Assembly: GCA_014529385.2 (NCBI GenBank)
Contig: CM043966.1
Span: forward strand, 36,184,739 to 36,248,738
Direction of reading: 5' to 3'
From: Adiantum capillus-veneris
Lineage: Eukaryota > Streptophyta > Polypodiopsida > Polypodiales > Pteridaceae
DNA: 64,000 nucleotides
A program made the translations under genes and the position numbers. Under the pieces are notes generated by a model. The model had not been told where the DNA came from. It ran no database searches and saw nothing but the letters and a program-made list of their open reading frames with translations. Positions 1 through 10,812 of the stretch are shown in pieces (within the stretch, counting starts at the first letter, position 1; each line of letters starts with the position of its first letter).

Positions 1-4
1 CACT

Positions 5-77
5 CATATGCCCAAGTCGGTAGTGCCACACCGCACTGTCAACTTCTGTAGTTGCTGCACAAGCTGAAGGTTGCGTG
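5..77 (-). pseudogene. Copia pre-integrase (GAG_pre-integrs) remnant
   Basis: On the minus strand, past the stop at 78 and out of frame with it, the sequence translates to WHYRLGHMS, the signature of the Copia pre-integrase zinc-binding region. It continues beyond position 1. Confidence 0.8.
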
Positions 78-1283
78 CTAATAGTACACAAGTGTACCGA
101 CTTTTTCACCCTTGGCAACCACCAAAGATCCCTTTGAGATCTTCCACCGTTTGTTTCCGAATGCAATGTTGTGACCTTCATCGTCCAATTGTCCTGTAGA
201 GATCAAATTTTTGCGAAGAGAAGGAATATGCCTAACATCTTTAAGCTTCCATTCATTTCCGTTGGCAGTTTTGACAGAAACTGTACCTTTGCCGACAATC
301 TCACAAGCTTCATCATCTCCCAAGTATACATACCCAAAATTACCTTTGGTGTAGTCTTGGAAATGTTGCTTGTGTGGTGTCGCATGGAATGAAGCCCCGG
401 AATCTACTATCCAGGAATTAGACACATTGTCTAATGAGAGAATTAGAGCATCTTGCTCTACTTTACCTGCCACATTGGCCTCCGATGTTGGCTTGTTGTC
501 TTGAGACTGTGTCTCCTTCTTCTTCTTGGACCAGCAATCCTTCTTGACGTGGCCCTTCTTGCCGCAGTTCCAACATTCAAGAACTGACTTTGTGCGTGAC
601 TTGCTCCGCCTTGAGCGATCACGACCCTTTTGGTTTTTGAACCTCTCCTTAAGCCTTCCTCTTGTTTCCACTGATAGTGCAGCACTTGATGATTCTCCTG
701 TGCTTCTCCTTCGCATTTCCTCGCTTAGGAGAACACCCACAACATCATCAAACTTAAGAGTATTTGTGCCAGAGATAGAATTACTTACAGCCATCACAAG
801 GCTGTCCCAACTATCCGGTAGAGATGATAGTATAAGGAGAGCTCGCACTTCGTCATCGAAATTGATTTTCACTGATCGAAGTTGACTTATGTTTGTGTTA
901 AAGTCATTTAGGTGTTCTGCAACTGAACCATTCTCTGCCATCTTTAGATTGAACAAGCGCTTCATAAGAAATACCTTATTGGATGCCGATGGTTTCTCGT
1001 AGAAGTCGTCAAGTGACTTCATCAAGTCCTCCGTGGTCTTCATCTCCAAAACATTGAAGGCCACCGTTGATGCCAAGCTTAACCGGATTGTTCCTAGTGC
1101 CTTTCGATCAAGGACAATCCATGCTTCATCTGCCATTGTTGCGGGCTTCTTCGCAAGACCGCCTAGTGGCAAATAGAGATCCTTCTGGTAGAGATAGTCT
1201 TCAATCTGCATCTTCCAATGTTGGTAGTTTTTGCCGTTGAACTTCTCAATCTTGAGCTTCCCTTCCTCCGCCATAACTCCCAC
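78..1283 (-). pseudogene. Copia gag-protease, truncated
   Basis: This 401-codon frame starts MGVMAEEGKLKIEKFNG; the likely native start is the second Met (MAEEGK), the common start of plant Copia gag. The gag UBN2-like region spans residues about 10-215. A CCHC zinc knuckle (CWNCGKKGHVKKDCW) lies near residue 240. The aspartic protease motif WIVDSGASFHAT lies near residue 290. The frame stops at 78, just after the protease, whereas family members run on into integrase. The pre-integrase motif follows in a different frame, so the polyprotein is broken here. The protein would form the capsid and process itself if intact. Confidence 0.92.
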
Positions 1284-1333
1284 TCAATTCAAGGAATCCT
1301 TTCCTTGAGATAATTTAGCTACGAGCAAACCTT

Positions 1334-1345
1334 GCTCTGATATCA
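1334..1345 (-). promoter_or_regulatory. Primer binding site (tRNA-Met type)
   Basis: The minus strand reads TGATATCAGAGC, one base from the usual plant TGGTATCAGAGC, two bases inside the LTR end. It marks the 5' LTR and fixes the element's orientation. Confidence 0.8.
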
Positions 1346-1347
1346 GT

Positions 1348-1431
1348 TGTTAGGAAATAAGACGTAGCTAAATAGATAATTGAGTAGATTACTTAATGGA
1401 GAGAGACAGATTTATATACACGAGATTATAG

Positions 1432-1466
<35 letters not shown>

Positions 1467-2032
1467 CACGATATACGTGGTTCACCCAATGTGGGCTACG
1501 TCCACGGGAAAGCAGCCACTCAATGGATTTAGTACTTCAAAACAAGAAGTAGTTTACAAAGGGATTATACCCTTAATGGAGCTCCCGCCTTGCTTCACTC
1601 TCACCACCTCACACTCACCTTGTTGCATCAACTTCACACTATGAAATGTGTGTAGAAATGGCCTTCCTTTATAGGCCAAAAGGGCTGCCCTCTCTTATGA
1701 GAGACAGCCATGTGTAGCCGCCCTTGTGCGAATAAGTCCAAATCGGACCCTCCAATCCACCCATGTGTGGCCGCCCTTGAGAAGACAAGTCCGCTTTTGA
1801 ATTCGGCCACCGGCCACCGGCCAACCGACTGGTTGTTTTTCGACCACCCTTCGGCCGCCATCCGGCCATAATATTTCGACGAAAAAGAATATTCCGGTGA
1901 AAAAAAGTTTCGGGGGCCTCCGCCCCCGAGGCCTTTAAAGTTGCCCCTGATTCTTGTCCGTGAAAATTTGGGTTTCCGATGAGTGATTTTCCTTCACGCA
2001 CGATGGCTTCTCCTCATAATGGGGGCCTTACA
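1348..2032 (-). repeat. Copia 5' LTR (685 bp)
   Basis: On the minus strand the block starts TGTAAGGCCCCC and ends CCTAACA, a normal TG...CA pair, and is followed at once by the primer binding site. It holds a CTATAAA box (about 1667-1676, minus strand) and an AG-rich microsatellite (1435-1462). The partner LTR is outside the window, so the borders rest on the termini and the PBS only. Confidence 0.8.
1435..1462. repeat. (AG)n microsatellite in the Copia LTR
   Basis: About 14 AG units inside the LTR. Confidence 0.95.
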
Positions 2033-2289
2033 AATGTGCGCTTTTACCACAGAAAATTACAAGGGTAAATCAGGCTCCATACACAACACCTAGCTTGCCT
2101 AAGGTCTAAGGACTTTCAACACTAACCTTTGGAGGTCTTTGATGAAGATAACCCTAAGGTATTTTAAACCTAAGCACATGTCTCTATTCTAACCCTTGTT
2201 CCTGTTTATTCTCCCACATTAAATGATCAATTTAATATGAGAAAATCATTTTGGTTAACTAGATATTATATTTTATGATAGAAGGCCAC

Positions 2290-2444
2290 TGTCAGGCCTA
2301 AGTAGGATAGGCCAAGGCCAAGGGTAAGGATGGAACTCACCTGCAGTACGGGGGTCTATGTGTAGCTAAGAGCAAGAGGGCCATGGGCCTATATATAGTA
2401 CGATTGGGAGGTTATTGGCATGTGGAGTTACCTAGAGTCTTACA
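2290..2444 (+). repeat. 5' LTR of the 2290-6453 element
   Basis: Matches 6298-6453 along its length with scattered differences. It contains TATATATAG (near 2392) as a probable TATA box. It starts TGTCAGG and ends TTACA. Confidence 0.85.
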
Positions 2445-2445
2445 C

Positions 2446-2457
2446 TGGTTTCAAAGC
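2446..2457 (+). promoter_or_regulatory. Degenerate primer binding site
   Basis: TGGTTTCAAAGC differs at two positions from TGGTATCAGAGC and lies one base after the 5' LTR. Confidence 0.7.
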
Positions 2458-2821
2458 CTCAAGTTTTTGGGAACATGGCATGGTCCCTCTAGTTCTTGCA
2501 TGCTCATGCAAAGCCATGGAGGGAGAGGTCGATAACAACCGTGTGGAGAGGGGCTTGGCAAGCGAAGACCATCACCAAATCGAGCCATCTTCGGCTTTCT
2601 AAGTTTGCGATGTAGAGGGGTGCAATTTTTGAGACAACTGCCTGTGCCCTCGTGGCCTGTATTGAGAGCTAGGAGAAGACTTTCCCTGCATTTGCTGTTG
2701 CCATTGCTGCAGCTAAAGTTTTTTTTCCCATTTCCTACTTAGCCGCCCATGGTGGCCCTTGGGTAATATTTCTAGGCCAACACAAAAAAGAAGAAGAGAA
2801 AAGCTAGGGAGGGTGCCCACG

Positions 2822-2849
2822 GTCCCCCCCCCCCGCCCCCCCCCCCCCT
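2822..2849 (+). repeat. C homopolymer run
   Basis: About 26 cytosines broken by a single G. Such runs vary in length and are prone to sequencing error; on the minus strand this is a G-run that could form a quadruplex. Confidence 0.9.
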
Positions 2850-2944
2850 TTCCCTCTTCTTGGAGTTCGAGGCATCTAGGGCAAAGAACTTAGCCCAATT
2901 TTTTGAAATTTCAAAAAACCAACAACAAATTAAAAAAAAATATT

Positions 2945-3722
2945 CAAGAAATTGGCTGCCAAATACTGTTGCTTGATTCAATAGATGTTCTACTTCCCTC
3001 TGTCGAGGGCCTTGCCCGATTCACAACCGAATTGGAAGCTTGTGAAAACTTCAATGCTCTAGTTGGGTTACACAAACTATGCCCATGAGCATCATTGGAC
3101 GGAGCCTTGCTCCTTCGTACCAATTATGAACATTCTTTAGAGACGTGGGAAAGATAGTCGTACTATCTTCCTCAAATTCATAGAATGTTTCCACAAAATA
3201 AATTCAAAATCAAGTCAACTTTAAATACGTACCTGCTATACGATGGATGATTGGCACATGAATAGTGCCAAGCATTTACAACTTTTCCAATCATAGTGAT
3301 CCAGTTAAGCAAGTGACCATGTTTTCTGAGGTTTGATGTAGCTATGAGCAACCATAGACAATTCACGAGCAAGCAGAACATATTCATGCAAGCTGTTAAA
3401 AACCTCAGTTGGTCAACAAGGTCGCGGGTATGTAGATTTATTTAAAGCTAACTTGATTTTGAGTTTTTTTTTGCGAAAACGTTCTACAAATTTGAGGAAG
3501 ATAGTATGACTATCTTTCCCATGTCTCTAAATAATGTTTATAATTGGGTCAAAGGAGCAAGGCTCCGTCCGAAGACGCTCATGGGCATGGTTTGGTTAAC
3601 CCAACTAGGGCATCAAAGTTTTCACAAGCTTACAGTTCAATTGCAAATTGGGCAAGGCCCTCGGCAACGGGAAGTAGAACATCTATTGAACCAAGCAACG
3701 GTATCTGGAAACTAATTTCTTG
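2945..3722. repeat. Large imperfect inverted repeat (fold-back)
   Basis: The left arm, about 2945-3240, is the reverse complement of the right arm, about 3424-3722, with scattered mismatches and small indels, around a spacer of about 185 bp. The outer ends read CAAGAAATT and AATTTCTTG. No clear target duplication flanks it. The structure sits inside the old LTR element. It could be a fold-back transposon, an inverted duplication, or part of the element's own interior. If transcribed it would give a long hairpin. Confidence 0.85.
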
Positions 3723-4089
3723 GTTTTCTCTTGATTGCAACTCATTTGATTGTTATGATGGCAAGACCCCATCGGCTTGCATACTTAATGAGGTACGCAG
3801 TTGATTTTTTTTATTGAGCATGTGATGTCTATGGATGATCAAGGATAACAGTCATCAAGCCAAGCAGGTACGAGATGCATAGCTTGCAAGTATTGTTCTA
3901 CTTCTCCATAAGATCTACAATTAGACAAGGTCATTTTTTTGTGAATGATCACTTATGTCGACTTTCTTTTGCTATGAACAAGAGTATCTGTAGCTATGAG
4001 CAATGGTAGCATCCAAAGTAGGGCTACTAAGAAGTATCATGCAAAGACAAGGCTTCCCATGTTTGGAATATGCTATAAGCATACAAACT

Positions 4090-4102
4090 TGGGGGGGGGG
4101 GG
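4090..4102 (+). repeat. G homopolymer run
   Basis: A run of about 13 G residues. Confidence 0.85.
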
Positions 4103-4168
4103 GACTTGGCAAGTGTCTATATAGGTTATTTCATTATGTGCTAAGACGGCATATATGGTGCATACGAC

Positions 4169-4170
<2 letters not shown>

Positions 4171-4260
<90 letters not shown>
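4171..4260 (+). repeat. Compound microsatellite (CT)n(CA)n
   Basis: About 21 CT units pass directly into about 24 CA units. Apparent reading frames here (Ser-Leu and His-Thr runs) are artefacts of the repeat. Confidence 0.98.
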
Positions 4261-4261
<1 letters not shown>

Positions 4262-5534
4262 CAAATATGGTTATGAGCCAGATTCAAGCGAGTTTTTATG
4301 TCAAAAACTCAAGACAATTGGTCAGAGTAGAGCAACCGGCTAGACAATTTCAAGTTTTCTTGTTTTTCTACATTTTAACATTTAAGTTGCCAAGGATTGC
4401 CTATTGTACAAGCAAAGTGCTTTGAGAACATTCATGAGAAGCAAGGCTTCTAACCCGTTCCAAGTTCTTGCTGTTGACTTTGAATCAACGGCATTGGCAC
4501 ACAGTTGTGGGATTTGGCAAAGTGAGGATATGCTCACAATTTACGTATGACAAGGGCAAATTGTGATATATCCATGTCCGCTTGTGCAAGGCATTTCTAG
4601 TATCGGCAATCTGTAGGGGCCATCATTGTCGCCAAGGGTTTACACCTCTGTGTGCACGACATGCTAGTGACGTCAACATAATTCCATCTCATTATTGTTT
4701 ACACTTCCGCTATAATATTAGCTACTCTATCAAGGACTAGCTAGGTTATTGATGTCTTAAAACATTTTATAGTTATGTTTATTCACAGGCAAAGTGCCAT
4801 ATTTAAGTCACCTCGGTACACTTACGACCACATACAAGGTAGGTGGTCAAGATGTGACTTATGTTATGTCTCTCTATGAGAGTGTTGTACAAGTGGAGCA
4901 AGGTTAATGAGGGTCCCTCTCACTCATATCACCGAGTGTTTTTAGTTATCTCCACACACAAGTATATCTTGTACTTGAAGGACGTTCTTCCTACGGACAT
5001 CCTTATCTGAAAAATATTCCACATGTGGAGAATATGACTCTCTGGGACTGACACTGGCACCTACTATTTCAATTATGTGTCGTGACAAATTCCCTATGTG
5101 CTGGTCAAATCCGTTCATAAGACCATTTTGAGCATGCCATATCAGGAACAATTTCGGTGGCCAAAATTTTTCGGATACCTTGTCAGACTTGTTAAGGTAC
5201 AAGTGTCGCTAAACAAATTTACCGTATGGTTGTTTGTACATGTAGCAAGGCTATGCTCTATTAATGAACATGTTTCACTGGTACCTAGGTGTGATCGCAT
5301 TTCACGTTTCATTATGGTTCAATGTCAGGCAAAGGGCCCAGGACAGACATGGATATGCAGGTTCGGGTCTGTTTTTGCTAAATGCATGCACACTAGGTGT
5401 TATGGCCCTAATGTTTAACAAAGACTGATTTGGAGCGGCATGCATATTTATCACATTAGTTGCTTATGAATCATTTTGCATTCTATGTGCAATATCTCTA
5501 TTACTTTTGAATCTACCAATCACCAATAGAGGTC

Positions 5535-5745
5535 ATGGCTCGATTTGGGTGCTTGTGGATCTCTCAAGTTAACCAAGATGGTTATTTGTAACATCACTGA
5601 TTCCTCAGCAATGTTGTACGGTAGTTGTGATCCTTGTTTACCAATCATTTTGGACGTCTATCTGTTAACGGTGGGAAAACACACCTGAGTACTGTCATTT
5701 ATCCAAAAGGGATAGACAAATTACAAGTGTAATCTTGTGCTAAAG
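5535..5745 (+). pseudogene. Decayed Gypsy integrase remnant
   Basis: Short stretches translate to SIWVLVDLSS and, further on, STVIYPKGIDK. These fit the first-Asp region (W-V-I-V-D-R) and the later H-P-Q-T-D-G region of Gypsy integrases. Order and spacing are right, but stops and shifts are many. This is the only coding hint in the interior, so the superfamily call is tentative. Confidence 0.45.
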
Positions 5746-6284
5746 GATATGTAAAGTGCGTACATTGGCACCAAGCAATCCAATTAAAAAGCATGTATTG
5801 CTCTAGTTGGAGTTTGCTTACCATAAGGTAAAGCATGTTTGTGACTAGATTTAGTCTCTTCATGTGTAAGTCAGGTTTTCAACCTTGAACACTGGTTATA
5901 GTGGGGTTGTTTACTGATGAAAATTGATAACAAGTCAAGGACTTATACTTTGCTGATGAGTTACGTCAACTAGTTACTTTCATGGAAAGTGAAAATAGGT
6001 ACTCTTTTGGGTACATCTTAGTTGTGATAACTCGTTTAGAATACTCAAGTGAGTTCTAAATGGAGTCTACATGCCACGTTGGATATGGGTTGGTTACACA
6101 GACGGTTGCAAAGGGACAACAATATGGAAAATCAAGATGTTATTCTTGATTTCATTGAACCTCCTACTGAACCGAGTTCTGGCTAAACAAACAACCGGAT
6201 CCATGTAGGATGCCACTACGAAAAACATTAATGTTCTTATGAAGATACAACCACTTTTATTTTCGAGGATGAAAACACTTCTCC

Positions 6285-6297
6285 GAGGGGGGAGTAA
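6285..6297 (+). promoter_or_regulatory. Polypurine tract
   Basis: GAGGGGGGAGTAA lies directly before the 3' LTR, where plus-strand synthesis of an LTR element is primed. Confidence 0.75.
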
Positions 6298-6453
6298 TGT
6301 CAGGCCTAAGGTAGGATGGGCCAGGGCCAAGGGCCAGAACGAAACTCACATGCATTAAGGGGGTCTATGTGTAGCTAAGAGCTAGAGGGACAAGGGCCTA
6401 TATATAGTACAATTGGGAGGTTATTGGCATGTGGAGTTATCTAGAGTCTTACA
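6298..6453 (+). repeat. 3' LTR of the 2290-6453 element
   Basis: Direct repeat of 2290-2444 with the same termini, preceded by the purine tract. Confidence 0.85.
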
Positions 6454-6499
6454 ACCACAACTTTGAAGAGTGCCTCCACCACTATAGGTGCACCCCCAA

Positions 6500-6513
6500 C
6501 TCTGCTTTGATAA
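6500..6513 (-). promoter_or_regulatory. Isolated primer-binding-site-like sequence
   Basis: The minus strand here contains TGTTATCAAAGCAGAG, like the Copia site TGGTATCAAAGCAGAG. An old minus-strand Copia 5' end may lie just above 6515, but I could not delimit an LTR, so this is weak. Confidence 0.3.
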
Positions 6514-6559
6514 CAAAATGCGAGATAGAGGGCTTAAACCTATTAATGTGTGAGATTAT

Positions 6560-7205
6560 CAATGGTTTCTCAAGACAAAGATAATCCCAACCGTCGTAAA
6601 AATCCCTCTTAGGGCTAATATGATCATAAGTGGGCTCCATCATCTATGGTATATGTAGCATCTACTCCATCCAATAAAGTAGGTGTCACTATTGTATTGA
6701 ATAACCATAATTTGACACAAGGTTCTCGAAAATGTTTGTAAGTGCATTGGGCTCTTGAGTGCTCCTAAGGCCAGTTAGCCTTGCGCCAATCGGGTCCTCT
6801 TAGTGAACTCTTGGACCAAAAAGTGTCACTCCAAGATACACTAGTCTTGTACATACTCCAATATCTCTCCTCCAAATATGAATTCATGCCACCGAAGTGT
6901 TCATACCATGACCTTGGTTTTCCCAAGGCACTTCAAGGCTTCTATTACCACAAACGGATTGTTGTGTGTCCTAATGTCGTTGCAAGCCCTCAAGGAATAT
7001 GAGAGGAACACAATGTCATTGACATACAACAATATGAGTACAACACCCTTGCTAAGCTAGCTCAGCAGGCAACCCCATTTCACCCTTACGGTAAGACAAT
7101 CTTGTGTGACAAGCCTCATACATAGATGATGCCCTATCACTATAAAGATGCCCCAATGGATAGTCTCACGTACTCCAATGTCTTGTAATCTCAAAGAGAG
7201 AGACA
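6560..7205 (-). pseudogene. L1-like LINE reverse transcriptase fragment
   Basis: The minus strand translates, with shifts, to LQDIGVRETIHWGI, then VKWGCLLS, then VLILLYVNDIVFLS, then GKTKVMV. These match in order the reverse transcriptase of the LINEs at 52570-54770 and 60590-63451 (VKQGCPLS, the YADD region, GKTKVMV). The catalytic box reads YVND instead of YADD and there are several stops, so it is dead. The part below 6780 matches the post-RT region only loosely. Confidence 0.7.
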
Positions 7206-8691
7206 GACCTGACCTGGTTGAAAAACTTGCAAGTTTATAGAATGGTGAGCATGGGTGGCAATGGCACTAACAACCAAAGGAGAAAGGAAGCGAGAGGAAA
7301 GGTTAAAGGTATTGGACAACTCAGCAAAGCAGGTTGAAAATGAACAAGGCTTTTGTGCATCTCCCTTTCGAGGCTCAAAATGTTATGCTCGCAGCTCCGG
7401 GGAACGTAGCCATCGCAAGAGCAGTGGCGCCATTCTGGCTCTCGTCTTCTATATATGGTCTTTGATCAAAGCTAACATCGCATGCTTACAGAATTCACAG
7501 GTATGTGCGCCCCCGGCCCCCCCCCCCGGGCCTCTCTCTCTCTCTCTCTCTCTCTCTCCACTCTATTTAGCTTCAAAAACAAACCGTCGGCGATATTTAC
7601 CCTGTTTTTGTCTGCATTAAACATATGTTTGTGTCATTATCACTCTGACAGATGCGCAAATTCCAGTCTTTACTTCGAAAGTTCTTGTTTTAATTGGCAA
7701 TTTCAGCTTGGAGAGCCAGTTTAGGGGCTGCCAAGCTACATTGCCAGATGATTGGATAAATCATTTTAGATGATGGGTAGTTTCAATTTTGTTCGAAGTT
7801 AATCAACAAGTACTACTGGGGCCCTATTTTCCATGATGCTGCAACACTCGGTAGACTGTGAATGCCATTAAAGTGATTTGCTGGTTGTTCTTCAATGTTT
7901 TGAAGTCATGTCTACTAAAATTGTGCAGCTCCATCTGTCTAGCATGTCTGGGGTTTCCGAAGTTTCTTGAAACAGGCCACCCTATCCTTGTGAAAGGACA
8001 AACATGTTTGTGTGGTGTGTTTCTGATCAGGTATGCTTGCCTTTGTTCTCGTGCTTGAGTGTGCAGAGTTGGCACATTCAATTTGTCACAGCTACGGAAT
8101 ATCCCCATTCTTTTCAGGTGTGTCGAATCTTATTAAAATGTTGTGTTGTCGCTGGTGAAACACCAAAACCTTTTTAGAGGTTGCGTGATTGAAACACCAA
8201 GTGTATACTTTTTTGAGTAACCTTGACAATGATTGATTGTATCTTTTGGGCACTTTGTCTGCAGTTGCTACGTGCTAGATACTTTGGATCAATAAGAGAA
8301 GTGTGGTGCCCTCATATCAATGAAACCGGCTGGCACTTCAGCGACGGGCTGTAGGAAACTTAAAAGTTTCAAAACAATCTTGGGCTACTCTGGCTCTAGT
8401 CGTATTTCTTTACTATACTAGTGTTTGGAGAATGGTACAATGGTGAAACTTCTTGGAGAAACCGCCGGCGTACACTTTTATAGCTCCGATTGCTAAGAGC
8501 ATCTCTCAGGAGCATTGGCTAAGAGCAACTTCCATAAAAGCAACTTGGGCACAAAGCAGCTCCACGTAGAGAGTCGAGACTGCAAACGCACTTATGTAGG
8601 AAATCTGCCATGTCAACAAGGCTTTTGTACAACTCTCTGTGTGGTCTCTCTATACATGCCATGTCAGCACTCCGGACGTTGTCAGTTTAGC
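7206..8691. other. Intergenic DNA, no gene recognised
   Basis: Short open frames (for example 7255-7620 and 7858-8058) show no known motif and are partly driven by simple repeats. A C-rich run and a CT repeat lie at 7510-7558. I see no element borders. Confidence 0.6.
7532..7558 (+). repeat. (CT)n microsatellite
   Basis: About 13 CT units after a C-rich run. Confidence 0.95.
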
Positions 8692-8825
8692 CCATAGTCA
8701 CAGGGGACGCCCTTTTTCGGGCTTCCCGCCCCCAATTTTCCGTCCCGTCCTCTTTTTTACACTAAAAATCCATTTGAGCCCCGTCCCCCGTCCCCCGTCG
8801 TGGAATGCGTCCCTTGTGACTATGG
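8692..8825. mobile_element. MITE-like element with 19-bp terminal inverted repeats
   Basis: The left end CCATAGTCACAGGGGACGC and the reverse complement of the right end match at 18 of 19 positions. The flanks share TTTAGC directly outside both ends (7 bp, GTTTAGC, if the last G is counted as flank), a candidate target duplication. The 134-bp body is non-coding and rich in CCGTCCC units. The small size, inverted ends and flanking repeat fit a non-autonomous DNA transposon. The duplication length does not clearly fit hAT (8 bp), so I do not name a superfamily. Confidence 0.75.
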
Positions 8826-9081
8826 TTTAGCCATGCCTCATTGCTTTGCTACATTCATGATGGTGCCACATCACCAGATGATGACATGCCTTTTTGGACA
8901 GATCTATTAGACTAGTGAGGACCATCTTTGCATAATTGATTGCACGAGGTGTAGGCCGGTGTTGCAACATCCTAACATGGGACTAGTAGCACATGTGGTT
9001 ATGGTCTCATACTTGCAGAAATTTCGGAGCATGTGGTGTGCGAGCATATGCATACACCGACCTACTTAGTTTCACAAGTAC

Positions 9082-9706
9082 TGTCACAAACTGTTGACGT
9101 GTCAAGCCTTGAAGAACGGAGCCAACTTGCAGATCTTGGCCAAGGGGCCTCAACCCTAGAAGCAACAGCATAAGAAGAAACAGAAGCAACAGAAGAAGCA
9201 TAAGCAATTGATGATGTGGCAGATCTGTACGGACATCCCGATTTCGTGCTGACTGTTGACGTGGCAGACTGTACGGATTTCTAGAAATTGCGTTGACATG
9301 CTGACGTGGCAGCCTGTACGGATTTCCGCGTTTTGTGTTGACTGCTGACATGGCAGTTGTATGGATTTCCTTGATTTACGCTGACAGCTTTTGGGCATTG
9401 CTTTTGGAGCAGAAGCTTTTGAGTTTGAAGGCTTTTCATGTAAACTGCTTCTGGGGCCTAGAGCCTTTAAATATGGGGCCATGGGCTCATTCTCTGGAAT
9501 GCTTCCCGGAGAAGGTGTAGAGTTTGGAGTACCGGCTTGTACCATGTTGATGCAATATAAAGAAATAACGAAAGGGACGCCAAGGTTTGGGGCCAATACT
9601 CTCTAGGGTGGAATTCAGCCACTCCGTGTCGCGTGTCGTCTCTCTCTCTCTCTTAGTTCAGTTGTTATTGAAGTGCTAAAAGTCTGTTCAATTTGTTCTT
9701 TTCTAT
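9082..9706 (+). repeat. Family A 5' LTR, 3' end truncated
   Basis: Matches the family A LTRs at 20230-29067 (split), 32225-32831 and 39898-40506. It contains GACGTGGCA motifs, the shared AAGAAAT...GGGACGCCAAGG...GGGGCC block at 9566-9594, and CT-rich sequence near its end. It stops at TTCTTTTCTAT; the last 25-30 bases seen in other copies are missing and gag sequence follows. Confidence 0.85.
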
Positions 9707-10796
9707 GATAAGGCAAAAGAAACAGAAGAAGCGTGTTCGATTTGAAGGAGTACCCAGTTCTTCTTCTTCTTCTTCTTCTGACAGTTCTTCTAGCTCTTCA
9801 GATTTGAGGGAAGAAGACAAAAGGCAAAAAGCGAAGCAAGAAACAACGCTACGGAAAGGGCAAGAAAAAGGCAAAGAAGTCTAAATCTCGTCCAGTGAGT
9901 GACAGTTCTATAGAGGACTCGTCTACAGACAGTTCAGACTCTGATGACGACAACTTTTATTCGAACAAGAAGAATTTTTATAGAGCCAACCAATATGACT
10001 TTCTGGAAGATAAAAGCAAGAAGGTCTGAGAGTTTAAGGAAGGTGGACATTCAATCAAATTTAACACTTTTTCAGGATATAAAGATGCTTCGAAGGCTGA
10101 GGATGCTACTCAGAGCACTCCAAGATTCGGAGAGCTGCCTCTTATTTTAAGGGGAATGCTCGAACTTGGTGGTCCACGCTTCTTTTAAACAAGACTACGC
10201 CAATTAAATGGCTGAAATTTAAGAAGCTTTTTATTTCTTCTTGGTTGACTCAAGAGTATGAACGCAATATACGAGCTGCTTGGAACCATCTTCGGATGAC
10301 CAAGAGAGATACAATGGATACTTATTGCGAGAGATTCTGGAGCTCTTTTCTACCCACCTCTTCATTCAAGAAGATCTCGTTCAGAGAACAAATTGAGCGG
10401 TTTACGTTGGGTCTACCTACAGAGATCCGAGATCACTGCTTGGAACAGAAGACAGCTTCTATTCAGGAGTTGATGAGTCATGCAAAACGGGGCTTTGCCA
10501 TTCACTCTGGCAGTCTGATCTACCCCACCGATGAGGTCATGACACAACGAGCCGAACAGACTTCAACGAATGAAAGTAGAAAGAGAAAGAGCAACCCAGA
10601 AAAGAAGGATGCACGACCCAAGCTTACTCCCGAGGAGAGAGCTCGCTTCATTAGAGAGGGGAAGTGCTTTGGATGCAGGGAACATGGACATATCTCCGCG
10701 AAGTGCCCTAACAAGGCATCGAATGAACAAGACGAAGAAAGGCGAGAAAGTTCTAAAGCAGCTAAGAGACGTGGCAGAAAAGGCAGATAAAAAAAA
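9707..10796 (+). pseudogene. Ty3/Gypsy gag, frameshifted (family C element)
   Basis: The N-terminal part is Ser/Asp rich and charged (about 9710-9990). The capsid-like part is best seen at 10245-10600 (AWNHLRMTKRDTMDTYCERF). A CCHC zinc knuckle, CFGCREHGHISAKC, lies at 10665-10706, followed by a basic tail that stops at 10790. Several shifts and stops (near 9880, 10030 and 10190) break it. A family-B element starts 17 bp further on; protease and pol of the same element resume after it at about 15330. Confidence 0.85.
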
Positions 10797-10812
10797 AAAA
10801 GCAGAACTGGTA

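Larger units (their letters stand above)
1..2032 (-). mobile_element. Ty1/Copia LTR retrotransposon, 5' part, cut by window edge
   Basis: Read on the minus strand, the order is LTR (2032 to 1348), a tRNA-Met type primer binding site, then gag, zinc knuckle, protease and the start of the pre-integrase region at the window edge. This is the standard 5' order of a plant Copia element. The integrase, reverse transcriptase, RNase H and the other LTR lie outside the window. A stop at 78 and a frame change before the pre-integrase motif show that this copy is not intact. The LTR ends are TGT...ACA. Seen directly: LTR termini, PBS, domain order. Inferred: that one element accounts for all of it. Confidence 0.93.
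2290..6453 (+). mobile_element. Old LTR retrotransposon with 155-bp LTRs
   Basis: Two direct repeats of about 155 bp (2290-2444 and 6298-6453), both starting TGTCAGGCCTAA and ending GTCTTACA, bound a 3.85-kb interior. The 5' repeat is followed by a degenerate tRNA-Met site. The 3' repeat is preceded by a purine tract. The flanks read gccac (2285-2289) and accac (6454-6458), a target duplication with one mismatch. The interior has no open gene; only a decayed Gypsy-like integrase stretch is recognisable, together with a large inverted repeat and a long microsatellite. I read it as a decayed, probably Gypsy, element or a large non-autonomous derivative. Confidence 0.85.

Noticed and set aside
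4003-4425. 140-codon frame with long Ser-Leu and His-Thr runs
   Set aside because: The frame is produced by the (CT)n(CA)n microsatellite; the flanking codons show no protein motif.
7858-8058. 66-codon frame as a possible host exon
   Set aside because: No recognisable domain or splice context; similarity to known proteins could not be argued from sequence alone.
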